Assembly: GCA_030770545.1 (NCBI GenBank)
Contig: CM061098.1
Span: forward strand, 7,334,001-7,398,000
Origin: Macropodus opercularis
Lineage: Eukaryota > Chordata > Actinopteri > Anabantiformes > Osphronemidae
DNA: 64,000 nucleotides
Direction: 5' to 3'
Below the pieces are notes generated by a model, which searched no databases, was not told the origin of the DNA, and was given only the letters and a program-made list of their open reading frames with translations. The translations under genes were made by a program, and so were the position numbers. Shown here one piece after another: positions 25,414-38,372 of the stretch. Every line of letters begins with the position of its first letter. Position 1 is the first letter of the stretch.

Positions 25414-28400
25414 TCAGTCATGATACATTTTGAAGATACAGCTTTTGATGACACCCATGTATCTGTCCCACACGACCTGATGTCTGAGGGGCAAAGAAAC
25501 AGAGACAGAAGGAGAGTAAACCATAAGTAAATGGAGCAAAGAGACATTCCAGGTCTCCTGACAAACTGTAATTGTGAAATCTGAGTGCAGAAAATAAATG
25601 AGGCAATCTCTGCCGGCACAGTGTAATGAGGGGGGTCTATGTTTCTTTTCATGAATATCTCTTTGTTTAGTGTGTAGCGGTGCAGGGCTGTGTAAAGCTT
25701 TAACTACATTCCTAAATGTTTGCATGAGAAACAAGGTAACTACAGTTTAAGAACTGAGGGGAAAGATAGGGTGACACCCACTGGTAGACCAGGGACGTCC
25801 ATATCACAGAGGACACATGCAACATAATTGCATATTTGTCTACTGTATTATTGTTCAGTTTTCCCAAAGCTCTCAATAGAATCATAAATGTATTTTTAGC
25901 TTTAGCTGTTAAGTTGGGATTTGAACACTGGCAGGGTTGGTGCACACGCTGTCTGACAGGTTTTATAGAAAAAAAAGCACAGTAACTCACTTGAATGTGT
26001 CAAGTATATGTGCAGAGTTGGTGTAGTGGGTAAGGTAGAGTCTCATGTCCGCAGCTGTCCATCGGTCTGAGCGGCACGGCTCAATAAACTGAGGGAGCAA
26101 AGGAGGGGAGTAGACATTACATCACACCATCTCAAAGGCAGACTTAAAAGCTGGCACATGCTTCAGGAAATGTGGGCTGGATGGTCTGTATTTGCGTGCA
26201 ACACTTTGATTTTGAAAAAGCACAAACCTTCTCCACAAGATCAATGAAGAAATCTCTGACATCTTTCGTGTTGGTTAACTTTGCAGCGATGTTAACAAGG
26301 CCTCTCGAAAGATTCTACAAAACACACATTCATATAAAATGTAAGAAAATGTAGTTATGCATCCTCTTCTCATTGGCATCACATTTTGCTGCAGCAGTTA
26401 GCAAATGATAAGCCGTTTTTTTCTCACCTTGAAATTGGCCTCCATCTCAGTAAAAGCTTTCGTCTTTCCTCTGAGAGCTGTACAGACCAGACTGAACAGG
26501 AAAAGCAGAAATAAATTACATAAACTGCATTAAAGGCCAATAATGGCAGTTTTCTCTGTGTTACCTTTTGTGTTGATCCAGCAGATCTTTATCTGCAATT
26601 AAAATCTTCAGTTCCTTCAGCTCCTGTAAAAACTCTTTATCAAGATCAACGTCCATATCTTCCACCTGGTTATCTACAAAAGAAACTCAAGTCAGACTCT
26701 GTCAAACATGCTAAGATGTTTTTCTTCTCTCTATTATCAACAACAAAAACAAGATATTCTTTTTCTTATATGAAATTGTGTTGTTTTTTTTTGCAGAGAT
26801 TCAGGTTTGGTAACAAGTCAATCAACATTTCACTTTGCTAGCTGGTGAATCTTTAAAATTGAAATGTCATCCAGTGCAACCTGAAGGACCTCTGGTGGTC
26901 AGTGGGCCTCACTGACAGGGACACTGCTCGTAAGGCTTCAAACTATAACCAACACAGACAGAATATCTTTTGTTCTCAGTTGAGACACTTAATGGAGTCC
27001 GTTGGTGGTTTGAAATGTTTGTTTTTCTTGCATTTACCACTGACGTTTTATCGCTATGTAACTCTCAAATTATGACCGTTTAGTCTGACTGATGGGTTAC
27101 ATAACTGATGTAATGTAATTTATTCACATTGCCTAACTCTTGTTTTCTGAGTGAAACTGCCAAAAGAAACAACAGTAATCACTCACCAACGGCCCCAACG
27201 GTCCAGTTGTTGATAAGCTGCCCAGCACAGAAAGCAAAATCCTGGAAAGTCAGATACTGTAGCTTTCTTTTCCCTGTCTCGAAGCGATTGTTGGCAAAGA
27301 AAACAATGGCGGCATAATCCCTGAAATAAGCAAAAGAGACATTAAAGTAGATAACAAAACAGACTAACTATCAGACTTTGCTCTGGTTTGTATACGGGCA
27401 ACAAACCTTCTTTTCCCATTTTGTCAGACATAGTAAATTTTATGTTATTAAACACATAAAGTGAAAGATTGTGAAGCAATAGCAGTGGCTTATAAAAAGA
27501 AACCTAAGGCAGAAAACCTTCCACCCAGTTCTTTTACTACCTTGCAAGCTTGTCAGACAGAAGAAAATGCTGACGAATGTTCTCCACCAGGGGTCCCTTC
27601 AGCTCTTCCACGACTTTGAAAACACGTTTGAAGTTGTCAAACTAAGAACAAAACACATGATGTAAGACATTAACAAAAATTATAACATGACTGTCTTGAG
27701 ATTTACATAGCTTTTTACTCTTATAACAACTACTGAACTGGATACTTTGCTTCAAAATTTAGAATGAAGAAGCTTGTTGAACCACTGAAACCTGCTACTT
27801 ATAAATGTTTCAGCGCTCCTTAGCGAGCCTGTTTATTATTATTATTAAGCCACTGCTAATTCTACACTGACACGAGCTGTCATGGTGGTGCTGAGGATGC
27901 ACGTTACCTGCCGTCTGCAGCTTTTCAATGTCACACTAGTCTTGGCACTAATATCGTCCAAGTCTTTTTTGGTTCCTTTTGAAAGCTTCTTTCCCAGCAC
28001 TTCGCGGACAAAAGCATCATCGAAAGCATAGTATCTAAACACAAGCAATAGAAGAAGCTTAAAGAAGAAAATTCCTGATAAATATGTACATGTTCAGAAA
28101 AGTCTGCCAATGCTTCAAATTAAATGAGGCATCGGATGCACATAAATGAATCAAAAAACGAAAATGCCATCACTGCACCTCTCTATGAGCATGGCTTGTC
28201 GATGGGGTGGGATCTGGAACAGCAGCTGGTTAGCCAGTTTGGCTGGACTGTGCAGAAGACGCTCACACATCTGGAAAGTCCTGTACTGGTCCATGGTGTC
28301 ACTCTGCAGAACATCAGCACTTGCCTCACACTCATCCAGCACTCCTCCCTCCATTCGGACCCTCACAGCATCATTCACTGTTTGCAAAAGCAGACAGGCA

Positions 28401-29094
28401 TAACATATATATACGGATGTGGAGATACTACAGACAAAGAAAAACATTCACTGTTCCCTAATCCATGTATAAGTGAGTGAGTTTAATATGAAAATGTTGT
28501 GTACAGAAATCTGAGGTGGCCCAGCCAGAGTTGATTGGTTCCAGGGACTGATGAACCCTGTTTGTGTCACCTTAGCAAAGACCTCCTTATTAAAAACATA
28601 ACTGATGATGTGCACCAGTACATCCAAGGGATGTATCTTGCATATGTTAAACACAGCAAACGAAAATGAAAGGTTGAGGGCAGAAATATTTAGAGCATTA
28701 TCTCAAAATCTTTAAGTAATTGACATTCAGCTGGACTGAGCTCGGGGTTTACAACAGATCAATATAGAATTGGTCTAAATAACAACGTATGCAGCAGCAT
28801 TTCCTGTATGATCACCTTATGATCCATTAGTACTTTCTTGCAACAGCTTGGCAATGTTCAGCTACAATGACTGATCAGTTGGTTATTCAACATAACATTT
28901 CATTTTTTACGGCAAAAAGACCACAAACACTTTTAATGGGTCTACTTTTGCAAATGCAGTCATGAGATGGGTCACATGTGAAGGAATGTCTTTAGTTAAT
29001 AACCCCTACCTGTATATCCATCCAACCAGAGCTGGTAAACCTCCTCATCCATGATTGTGGTGTTACCCACAAACACGTCCAGTTCCACGGCCAT
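25414..29094 (-). CDS. fibp: Acidic FGF intracellular-binding protein, with an apparent one-base frameshift
   Basis: FIBP is an intracellular protein that binds internalised FGF1; human loss is linked to overgrowth. Ten minus-strand exons: 29094-29010, 28377-28179, 28034-27908, 27641-27541, 27320-27187, 26674-26565, 26491-26428, 26314-26228, 26088-25991 and 25483-25414. The protein starts MAVELDVFVGNTTIMDEE and ends MYHD, 357 residues if frame is kept, close to the human length. Exon 6 has one extra base at the AT/T of 26639-26641. Read literally, it gives ...VDLE then TAA at 26639-26637, a stop after residue 227. The splice phase into exon 7 (AG plus T for Ser) and all downstream exons fit only if that base is ignored. 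This may be an assembly error, an allele or a true null. Family identity is not in doubt. Confidence 0.93.
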
Positions 29095-31640
29095 CTGCGT
29101 GGAGACAGACAGGCCAGGATTAAGTGACCGCTAAAAGATGAAGTGTCACATGAGCACAACGCATTTTACCTTGTTGCAAGTGTTACTCCGAACAGTTTTA
29201 GGCAAGGACGTAACTTAAACGCTGACCTTTACCGCTGATTTCTGGCAGAGATTAAACTATCTTTGCATGGCTCTTTGATTAGCCAGCTTCCTCCAGGTTA
29301 GCCTGTTCAGCTAGCTGCGTAGCAAAGTTAGCAGCGTCGGCGGAGACCGAGCTTTCAAATACACATCAAAATGGTAAACAGACCATAGAGCCAGTGTGTA
29401 AACACACGAACCTAGCATATGCGCAAACACCTACTAACACAAAACGGTAAACGATCAATGTGGACGCATAGTGTCAACAGCAGTCACGCAACGCCTACTT
29501 CCGGTTTATGATACGTCACCGGAAACGCTAAGATCACATGGTGGAGAATCTCTATAGTTACGTACACACGCAAGTTTAAATAGCAGCGTATTATACATAT
29601 TACTGGCTACGTTTTCTTTCAATTGCTAAATAATAAATAACTAATAATACTTAAATAATTGTCTAATTACACAGCTGTACTGCGCAACTACAGGTAAAAA
29701 CAATACAATAAATAAATAAATTCTATTACGAAAAAATTGTTGAATTGATAACTTCCACCATTACTGCTCTGATCTGATAGCAAAGATGCAAAAGCAATTG
29801 TCCGTTACATGTTTTTAAATTATTATAGTTTTTGTTGTATTACTTTGTTATCATTTCATGTAATTTGTTTATTTCAATTTAACTTTGAAGGTTTGTTATC
29901 ATTTTATAATAATTGTTCACAAAACTATAAGGAATGTTTATCAATTTATGTGCAGGACAATGAAATATTATGCAATATAATGTAATGAAATTGTATCTAT
30001 CAAGCGTCCATGTTCTAAAGAATTTGTGTTTATTCTAAAATTTGTATGCTAGCAGCACTTACAGCGCTTAGGTGAGACCTGATGCATACCATTACAAGGG
30101 AAAACATTCCCTTACATTAGGAGATGTCTCCATTGGCACCTTTGGGGTAAATCCAAGTCCTATTACTCATCCAACACAGTCCATTAACTACAAGCAAGGA
30201 AACCAATTACCACTGGCATAAACTTATCAGTGGTCACACAAAAAGCAAACAATAGACAATTATATAAAGACTTTAATTACACCAGAGCATCTGGCAGTCA
30301 AGCATTAACCTATTGTTGAACTCTGCCCTTTCATTTGTGCTTTTGCTTATTTTAGAATGTGTCAGATCAGAGATAGGCCTCTACAGCATGTGAGCTTCAG
30401 GCCCCTGTACGGCTTTGCTTGTTGCCAGTGTGTACACAATCTGCTCCCTTTTCCTGCGGCGATTAATCTAAATAAATCCCCTTAAATCCCTCTCCTCACC
30501 CTCCCTTTCTGCGTTTCTGCATGTGTCCTTCAAAATCAGAACATGGGGGAAAAACGACTCAGTCAACATGTCTTTCTGTTGGATCTTTCGCTTCACATCA
30601 ACGATCTCATTTTTAAACTCACATGACACCCTGATTCCATTCAGAGCCCCCACCCACCCCTTGCACAGTTAACACCCAACATTGTTTTGGCCTCAGTGAG
30701 ACAATGGAGGTGGGACAGAGGGCGGAAGGATGTGGCCGAATGCCTCAGCTTAAACCCATGGAAAAAAGGCTGCAGTCACACTTTCCGGCAATGTTCTTTG
30801 AAAAGAAATGAGTACAACCACTAGTCAACCTTAACTTCATTGCACTGTAGAACCTTCTCTGAATAACCTTCTGCGTGACTTTTGTAAAGGTGTAGGTATA
30901 CATATGTGGTCGTGTGTTAGATTATGAGATGGTTACAGTAAACAGAGGAAGTGTTTCTCGTTTCGTTTCTTTTGTAGATTGCTCGTTTCTGTTTCATGTT
31001 CGAGGCAAACTGAGATTAAAATGTCTGGATCCAAATGGGGGCACACAAGCTACTCAGAGAGCATGGAGCTGAGCTTCATCAAAACATCTTGATGGTTTTC
31101 ATCACATAGCTGAGATGGTCAGAGTCAGAAGTGTGGGTTCACAGAGTTGCCTAATTCTGGTTTGCCTTTACGACAGTGCTATAAGTGTGGTACGTCAAAG
31201 AGCCACTGGAAACCTCAGAGGAACCGCAGAAATTCCTGATTGCTGCCTGACTGACGTGTCAAGTAGCAGTCACCCTAAACAACAAAACTTCCAGAACGAT
31301 CACAAAATAAAATAATTTTGTAGAAACAATGTAGCACTGGTCACGGGCAAAACACTATTAATGAAAGTAATATTATGATAAATAAATATGCGTTGGTTTT
31401 AATTATATACAATCACGGAAAGATAATTTTGTCCAACTTTCTAGGACCCTTTCGCTACGACTTCATAATTTGATGCCTGTAATTTGAAGGGCACACGCAC
31501 TGGCTTCCGGTAGTGCGTCAGCTTGACACCTAGCTGGCTGCTTAACGGAGTCACAGTCGTGAAAGTGGCGGAGGCGGACATTGTTGTGGTAACAGTCCAG
31601 AGGATAAGCACAAATGATGCACTTACTTCCATCGGATAAA
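29095..31640. other. Divergent intergenic region between fibp and ccdc85b
   Basis: The left 450 bases form the fibp promoter side, with an ETS-like CTTCCGG near 29,500 and a cAMP-element-like TACGTCA just after. The middle is AT-rich with nothing recognised. From about 31,500 GC content rises, and the remainder is probably the ccdc85b promoter and leader. No coding gene is supported. Confidence 0.5.
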
Positions 31641-32315
31641 GGACGAGACTGGATTGGGATCTATTTTATGCTCTACCTGAAGACATAGTCGTTTGCTCAA
31701 CAAAAAGCCGCTGCACCATACGGACTCTACCTCCAGCCACCGGGGAACTGAGTTCATTCAGCCGAGGCGAGCGGAGCACAGCCTGACGAGACGATGTCAG
31801 CCAGGCGAAAATCATAACATCTGCAGGGCGTGCATCCAAAACTACTGAATTAACCATCCGCAGATCGTGCGGGCTACAGACAAGCCAGCGGAGGCTGTGG
31901 CCGTCAGATACTGTGAGAGGAGGTAAAATAAGGACAGTTGTATTCTTGAAGGCCTTTGGAGAACACGCTCTGTTGATGAGAGCCTAGCAGATTGACTTTA
32001 ATGGGGCTTTGCGGTACATTTTCATACACGACCTCATTAAGGCTTTGTCCACCGAGCACGGACACAGGGTTCGACGCAAGCGAGGACTGAAGACAGAAGC
32101 CACTGAAAGAAGTCATCTCAAAAAGCCATCACATGTTTGTGCTTTGATTTGGCCTCCGGCGCTTTAGTTGTCGCGTAAATAGCATCTGGCAAACACTGGA
32201 TGAAGATGGATACAAGGATGTGATGGCTCCGTTTTGAGCATCGAGTCATCCAGCAACGTCTCGGCGGTTTTAACAGATTCTCAGGTATCCTCTAGGTTTA
32301 GGTTTTTTATAGAAA

Positions 32316-32918
32316 ATGGGCAGCGAAGGTGAGATCATAAATAGAGAACTGTCAAAGATGTCTGACGAGGAATTGCTCGCGTGCTCCAAAGAGGAGCTGG
32401 TGAGCCGATTGCGTAAAGAGGAGTCGGACAAAATCTCAGCTCTCATCCAGCGAGGACGGCTGATAAAGGAGGTGAATAAACAGCTGCAGGGACACCTCCT
32501 CGAAATCAGGGAACTGAAAGTCATCAATCAGCGCCTGCAGGAGGAGAACGTGGAGCTGCGGGACCTGTGCTGCTTCCTGGACGACGACAGGCTCAAAGTG
32601 AAGAAACTGGCCAGGGAATGGCAGCTGTTCGGCCACCACGCAGCCAAAGTGATGCGGGAGGACCTGGGCGGATACTTGAAAAAGCTGGCCGACCTGGAGC
32701 GCATGCAGGACGGGCTGGTGAAGGAGAACTTGGACCTGAAGGAGCTGTGCCTCGTGCTGGAGGAGGAGTGTGTCAGCAGGAGCGACTCCAGCCCCGGCGG
32801 GTCCACTGAGCTCAACCTGCCCTGCATGGTGGCCCGGGACCTGGGAGACGGAAGCTCAAGCACAGGGAGTGTGGGAAGCCCTGACCAGCTTCATCTAGTG
32901 TGCTCACCTGATGACTGA
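32316..32918 (+). CDS. ccdc85b: Coiled-coil domain-containing protein 85B (intronless)
   Basis: A 200-residue single-exon protein of the CCDC85/DIPA family. These are small coiled-coil adaptors reported to bind catenins at adherens junctions and to act as transcriptional cofactors. After an acidic start, SDEELLACSKEELVSRLRKE opens a coiled coil (about residues 15-90: RGRLIKEVNKQLQGHL, EENVELRDLCCFLDDDR). A second helix follows at about 100-150 (EDLGGYLKKLADLE, NLDLKELCLVLEEE). The C-terminal tail RDLGDGSSSTGSVGSPDQL is nearly identical to mammalian CCDC85B, which is also about 200 residues and intronless. No other in-frame upstream Met gives family homology. It sits between fibp and fosl1, as in human 11q13. 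Confidence 0.97.
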   Translation: MGSEGEIINRELSKMSDEELLACSKEELVSRLRKEESDKISALIQRGRLIKEVNKQLQGHLLEIRELKVINQRLQEENVELRDLCCFLDDDRLKVKKLAREWQLFGHHAAKVMREDLGGYLKKLADLERMQDGLVKENLDLKELCLVLEEECVSRSDSSPGGSTELNLPCMVARDLGDGSSSTGSVGSPDQLHLVCSPDD

Positions 32919-35152
32919 TGGCAGGTGTATGTCGGTGGCCAGGGCTTCTCCGACCTGATAAGGCCAACTGTAGACGTGACTGACAGGACGGAGCGTTGTT
33001 AGATACAATACATTACAAATTAAACTGGTGCAAACGCATTAGAGCCTTCTGAATGCTGCAAAGATTTGTGTGCCACTAGGTTTTGACACGAAGATTTTAC
33101 CACCGTTTCAGGACTTTACAAAGACATTTATTAGATATTTGCCAGATGATAACGTATGTAAAATTTAAAGTGTTTTCTAGCGACTCTTCAGTTTTTGGAA
33201 AATCCTCCTTTTTCAGCTGTATTGGAAAAAAAATGGGACCAAAAAAGTGGGTCACATATATAAATTTATCTCATGCACTGGACTAGCCTACACTGGCAGG
33301 AGCCTTTTTCTATTGCACTGGACAGCGTTATCATGAATCTTTAAATTACACTTCTAAAGATTCATTTCAATCCAGTTTTGAGCCATATTTAGTCCACTCG
33401 ATTAGCACTAAGAGTAAAAAATAGAGATAAAAAAAAAAAGAAAAGGTGGAACTATTTGATATTTGCTTTTGCTAGATGCCCAATAGTGTGTCATATTTTA
33501 TTCACTCTCTTCCTCAGGACAGGATTGGGGTGCCATATGTGCATGATGATTGTCACAATTTGTACAGACCTGTGAATCAGTCTGACGTGAAGGTCTTCTA
33601 GGTTTACTGAGGGTGGGGCTGCCGTGCATAACGTAACACATGCTGGAGCCCGGGCAGAGCCAGCACACTTGTTAAGGTTATGGATCGAACATGATAGATG
33701 TCCTTCACTCAGCGCTGAGCTGACGTTCTGTCACTTTTTTAATCCAGCTAGGAACTCTTTGTATCAAACTGGAAGGTCTACGAGTTTTTGGTGATTTCGA
33801 TTTTATTCTATTCTTCTATTCAAGCCAAGTTGTTTGAATTCACTTACTGTATATGACTCTTTTATTACGTTGTTGTTGTTGATGTTCAATTAGCATATCA
33901 CAGTTTGTTTAAGTTGGTAATGGTCGGCTTTCTCTTCTGTAACTCATCCTTTGTATTTGCCTCGTACATTAGAGATAACTTTGGACCTTGTTTATCTTGG
34001 TTTCCTTGTGTTAACTAGCATTACTAACCAGCTTCAGTTTAAACCATAGTTGATGCACATGGACATTCACATTAGAAAAGATTTGTTTTGTTGTTAGCTG
34101 TTTTTGGTGAGCTATGCTCGTAGTGCATTGAAGAGCTTTAAATACAGTGGGTATGACACATTGTGCTGTTCTGACCTTTCTTTTCGTGTTTGACTCTGCA
34201 GACACAAGCGTGTACATGTCAACAACACAGAATGATGATTGATTTCTGTAGTTGTTGTTTGACCTTTATGTCTAACGTGACTGTGCGTGACTGATGCTCC
34301 CTTTATGTCATACAGACTGACTTTGTGGATGTTCATCAGTTTTATTTTTGCACAGTCTGGTGAGCTGAAGAGAGCACAAATGCTTTTACCCAGTTAGCAA
34401 TGCACAGATGTCTTTTGACAGCTACATGCATACAGATTTTTTCTCCCTCATATTGTGACTCTCTTTCCATCTCCATCCCTCGCTCTAAACCACTTTTTGT
34501 GATCCAATGCGCTCTGAGCCATGTATGTATTAGCATGAGAGTCCGTTCATTTTCAGGAAATGGAGTCACAGAGAAGTGTTCACAGCTGAGAAGTGTAGAA
34601 GGGTTTGCACTGCCATCGAAGCATTTTAACAGGCCTCAGTAAAAGTTTCTTGATAAATCGTTTGACCTATAAAATGTGAAAAAAAACATAAAATCCGTCA
34701 GATCAGGTCATCTCTATATTCTTCTTAGTATTCCTGCATTGTTTATATTAATGTCTGGGTCTGGTCGGGTCTGGTTATTCTCGTGTCTCTGTGTTTATGT
34801 TACATAGATTTTATATATTTTTTGCACACAACATTGGTTATTGTAACATTTCTATGATAAATATGTGTTATTTTAACATGCAATTCAGTCCAATCACATC
34901 ATCCCAAAAATGTTACAACTTCCACACAGTTACCAACATTGGTACTTTATTGTGTCTATAGTAGAATGATTTGAAGGTAAAGCAAGGCACTGCCCACCAA
35001 AACAGTTCATTTCTCTGAGAAATAAAAACACAGTTAAAAATATATTATGCTCTCAAAAATAAATAAACCTTTTATGTAATCTGTATTAACTTCTATGGCC
35101 CAGCCTTAGTGGTCAATAATTTTCATTAGGGTCTACACAAAAATAAGGTCAG
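32919..35152. other. ccdc85b 3' flank, probably a long 3' untranslated region
   Basis: An AT-rich stretch between the ccdc85b stop and the convergent fosl1 3' end. Possible plus-strand poly(A) signals are ATTAAA at 33019-33024 (close) and AATAAA at 35021-35026 (far). The second would give a 2 kb 3' untranslated region ending against fosl1. No coding frame is convincing. Confidence 0.4.
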
Positions 35153-35158
35153 TTTATT
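35153..35158 (-). terminator. fosl1: Possible fosl1 polyadenylation signal
   Basis: AATAAA on the minus strand about 390 bases past the fosl1 stop. Another candidate lies near 34,946. Confidence 0.4.
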
Positions 35159-35547
35159 TAGCCCTCTTTGTCCCTTAGTGAAGACGCTTTAGATTTTGTT
35201 ACATAACATGAAAATGCGATGTAAAAAGTCATTAAACGCAACATAAAAATATTCTTTAGATGAAACATTACTCATGCAGTTATTTCATCAATGTCTAATG
35301 TGTTTATAAAATTTCATAGCTTTTACATTTAGGAAGTGTATATTTGTAAAAAAAAATTAACACATTGTAACATTTATATCCTGGTAAGGCCACTAAGTCG
35401 TTTTCTAAGTAGATGACATGGCTTATTTCAAAATTACTGTTACAGTATTTCCATTTTCATTTCTGTCATGTCTCCCAGTGATCTTATTTTTACATGACAT
35501 TACATGCATCGACTCAGTAGTGTTTCGCCAGCATGAAGGGCCGTCGA

Positions 35548-37981
35548 TCACAGTGTGAGGATGGTTGGAGAGTGCAGGGAGTGATCTGACTGGTCCCCGC
35601 TGCTGCTGCTGCGGCGATGAGCTACCCCACAGGGCTGCGGGACCTGGGACTGCTGGACACTCCCCTGATGTGATGTAGCATGAGATTGGATGGAAGCCTG
35701 CTGAGTGTCTAAAGATGAAGAGGGGTAGGTGAAGACCAAACTAGCTGAAAAGGGTGTGAGAGAGGGAGTAGACGTGAGCACCGGTGTGTGGAGTGACTCT
35801 GATTCAGTGACAACAGTAGGAGCAGTTGATGTCGCAGGTTTGGTGGGGATAGTTATCTTCGGTTTGGGTTTCTCCATCTTTTTTGGCAGTTTGGTTGATG
35901 GTCCAGGTCTGCTGGAGACGTGTAGATCCAATTTGATGCCTCCAAAAGAAGAAACCGATGGACGTGGGTCAGAATCAGAATCAGAATCAGAGTCTTCAAT
36001 TTTACAAATGGGACGATGAGCTTCAAGGACCAGTTCCAGCTTTTCTTTCTCCTTTTGTAATGTATCTATTTCCTTCTGTAAACGTGACTTTTCATCTTCC
36101 AGTTGATCGGTTTCCTACAGCAGAACAAAAGAGAGACATAGTCATATATCGTGTCTGACTAACAGTTTGTAATTGAAGGATTAACGACATTTAGCAATAC
36201 GTTCACTCACATTTTGAAGCGAGTCTGTCAGCTCCCGACGGCGATTGCGGCATTTTGCTGCTGCCAGTTTGTTCCGCTCCCTTCTTATTCTACGTCTTTC
36301 TAACTCTTCCTGGGATAACTTGGATGAGAAAGAGAAGTGGAAAAAAGAGCCAAACACATTAAACTAATTAACGTGAAACAGTGAAACGAGTGAGCTGAAG
36401 TTCAAGCCACACTGGTGTCAGTACAGTTGTAATTTCAAAATATCAAATGTCATGGGCACATTGTGCGTTTAGGCAACATGACACACATGAAATACTACCA
36501 CCATGTGTGCGCACTGAGTCATCACAGTCATGGCGTCTGAATGATTTTGAAATGGCTGCGCTTTTGTACCTTTGTAACGCCCTACTTCAGATTTCAACTA
36601 GTGCCCTACTGAATAATTACAGTGGATCCAGTATTTCCCGCCCTTTCAGCGTGGTGAGTCACCTTCAGACCCCAGCAGTGACTCAGGTGTGAGTCACAGG
36701 AAAATGACTTGCCCATGTGAGTCACATGACAGTCCATTTCCTGTACCTTGCAATTAGAGCTACACTGGCAGGGTTACGGTCAATGTGGTCCAGGTAAAGT
36801 CAAATGTGAAAATATTACAATGGTCTCTGAAGATTAAGTCTAACTCTAGGAAACTAATGTGTGACAGGTCATAATGTAACTGAGTCAACAACCAGCCAAA
36901 GTAATAACCAAGAAAGAACTGTGTAAACTTGCCTCTTGGGACTTTCCTTTTATAAACAATCTATTCAGACAAATTTAAATACTGTGTTCAATAATCCTTC
37001 AAAATAACATACAATTTCAAAATAAAGTAGAATCCTCTGAATGTGTCATATCTGAAGGAAAAGACACTGTTGTGTCAGAGGGTATTACAGGATATGACAT
37101 ACAAGTTAGAAAGAAATGATTGAGCCACTGCCTACACCTCACTCTTAGTCCCCACTGAGGAAAAAATGATTCCCAGGAGGACGCTCCTTTTTCAAACAGG
37201 AAATGAAACTATGAACCTAATGTACTTCTAAAAAATGTTTTAAACCCTATATATTTATACTTCATATTATCATGACAGCTTTCTTACATAGTCATCATTC
37301 CTGCGTCTTCCTGTGGCTGTCGCATTGGCAGCTGCTCTTATGACTCCTGGCCTGAGAAGATGCGATGGAGGAGGAGGTGGAACCAGTGGCCGTGCCCCTG
37401 AGAGGGTTGGGTAAGGAGGTGCTGGTGATCGTGAAGGGCCTGGTGGATGCATGAGCGAAGGCTGAACCAACCACTGAAGGTCCTGGTTCGTTGTGATGGC
37501 ATTGAGGCTTGGTATAAAATGACTGCTGCCCGCCACTGTAAATTTCTATAAGATAGATCATATGGAACATGAACACCAGGTAGAAGAACCTTAAAGTACG
37601 GTGACATAAGGTGAAACAGAAAGAAAACACTGTTTATTGAAAGTCCAAATCAATGTTATTTAATAAATAATACTGATGAAGGAGATGATTATGATTGCGT
37701 TAATGTATAGCCCTAATAACTTCTAATATTTTTATGTCAACATTTGAGATCAATTACACTCAAATAAAACAGAATATTATGTTTAACTACGCCCATATGG
37801 CACATATAACGTAAGATTCATAATATTACATGTACACAGTGTTGTTAAATGGAAGGACACTTACCTGCTCCTGTTGAGTGGTTGAGGTGCTGGTGTTTCC
37901 CAGAGAGCCGGAGTTTGACCCAGAGCCGCTGCCTGTATAATCCGAGTTTCCCCGTCCTTGATTCCCAAAGTTTCGATACAT
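35548..37981 (-). CDS. fosl1: Fos-like antigen 1 (Fra-1), AP-1 transcription factor subunit
   Basis: A bZIP protein that pairs with Jun proteins on AP-1 sites in the nucleus. Minus-strand exons 37981-37865, 37545-37288, 36318-36211 and 36114-35548 are all phase 0 and give 349 residues. The start MYRNFGNQG resembles Fra-1 MFRDFGEPG. Exon 2 carries the conserved ITTNQDLQWLVQPS and RPGVIRA blocks. Exon 3 holds the basic region RRIRRERNKLAAAKCRNRRR. Exon 4 starts with the leucine zipper (TDQLEDEKSRLQKEIDTL through EKLELVLEAHRPICKI). The C-terminus keeps the Fra-1 pattern LHTPVLTSTPSLTPF, SLVFTYPS, HRRSSSSGDQ and SPTILTL. It is longer than human (271 residues), mainly by proline- and serine-rich spacer and an Asp-Ser repeat. 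The AP-1 cluster in intron 2 suggests autoregulation. Confidence 0.96.
35969..35992 (-). repeat. fosl1: Hexanucleotide repeat in fosl1 coding sequence
   Basis: Tandem TCAGAA units (minus-strand TTCTGA) encode an Asp-Ser run just after the zipper. This is a simple in-frame repeat, likely variable in length between individuals or species. Confidence 0.8.
36515..36887 (-). promoter_or_regulatory. fosl1: Cluster of six perfect AP-1 sites in fosl1 intron 2
   Basis: Consensus TGAGTCA/TGACTCA heptamers occur at 36515-36521, 36655-36661, 36679-36685, 36690-36696, 36718-36724 and 36881-36887. Four fall within 70 bases. Mammalian Fra-1 has an intronic AP-1 enhancer that mediates autoregulation, so this is a likely teleost counterpart. 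Confidence 0.65.
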
Positions 37982-38372
37982 CCTTCGCGTCAAAATGGCA
38001 AGAAATCTGGATCTTGCTGGAGCTGTATAGCTTTGACGCCTTACTCCGTGGCTTCTGATTGAGTCTCGTCTCGTGTCTCAATTCAAACTCCGGGCAAACC
38101 CACCTTTTCAGGGTATTTCGGTCGAGTCCACACTGGAGCCGCCTCAAGGGGGGACAAAGAAGAAATATATCGCCTTGCTTTTCTTCTGTTACCAAAAATG
38201 TCTCAAAACGACTTTCAGCACATCCACTCGTCCTTAGTCACACAACTAGAAGCCAAAGTCTGGGAATGATTGTAGGGTTGTAAAGTCTTAAAGCGGGACC
38301 GCTCGGCCACGCCCCTCTGTGTTTACGGGAAGTACGCTTGTCTGGAATCTCTCATGCTCGGGCCACGAGCCA

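Noticed and set aside
31441..31857. Two minus-strand frames upstream of ccdc85b, one with a signal-like start
   Set aside because: They are short and without homology, and lie in the GC-rich ccdc85b leader or promoter on the opposite strand.
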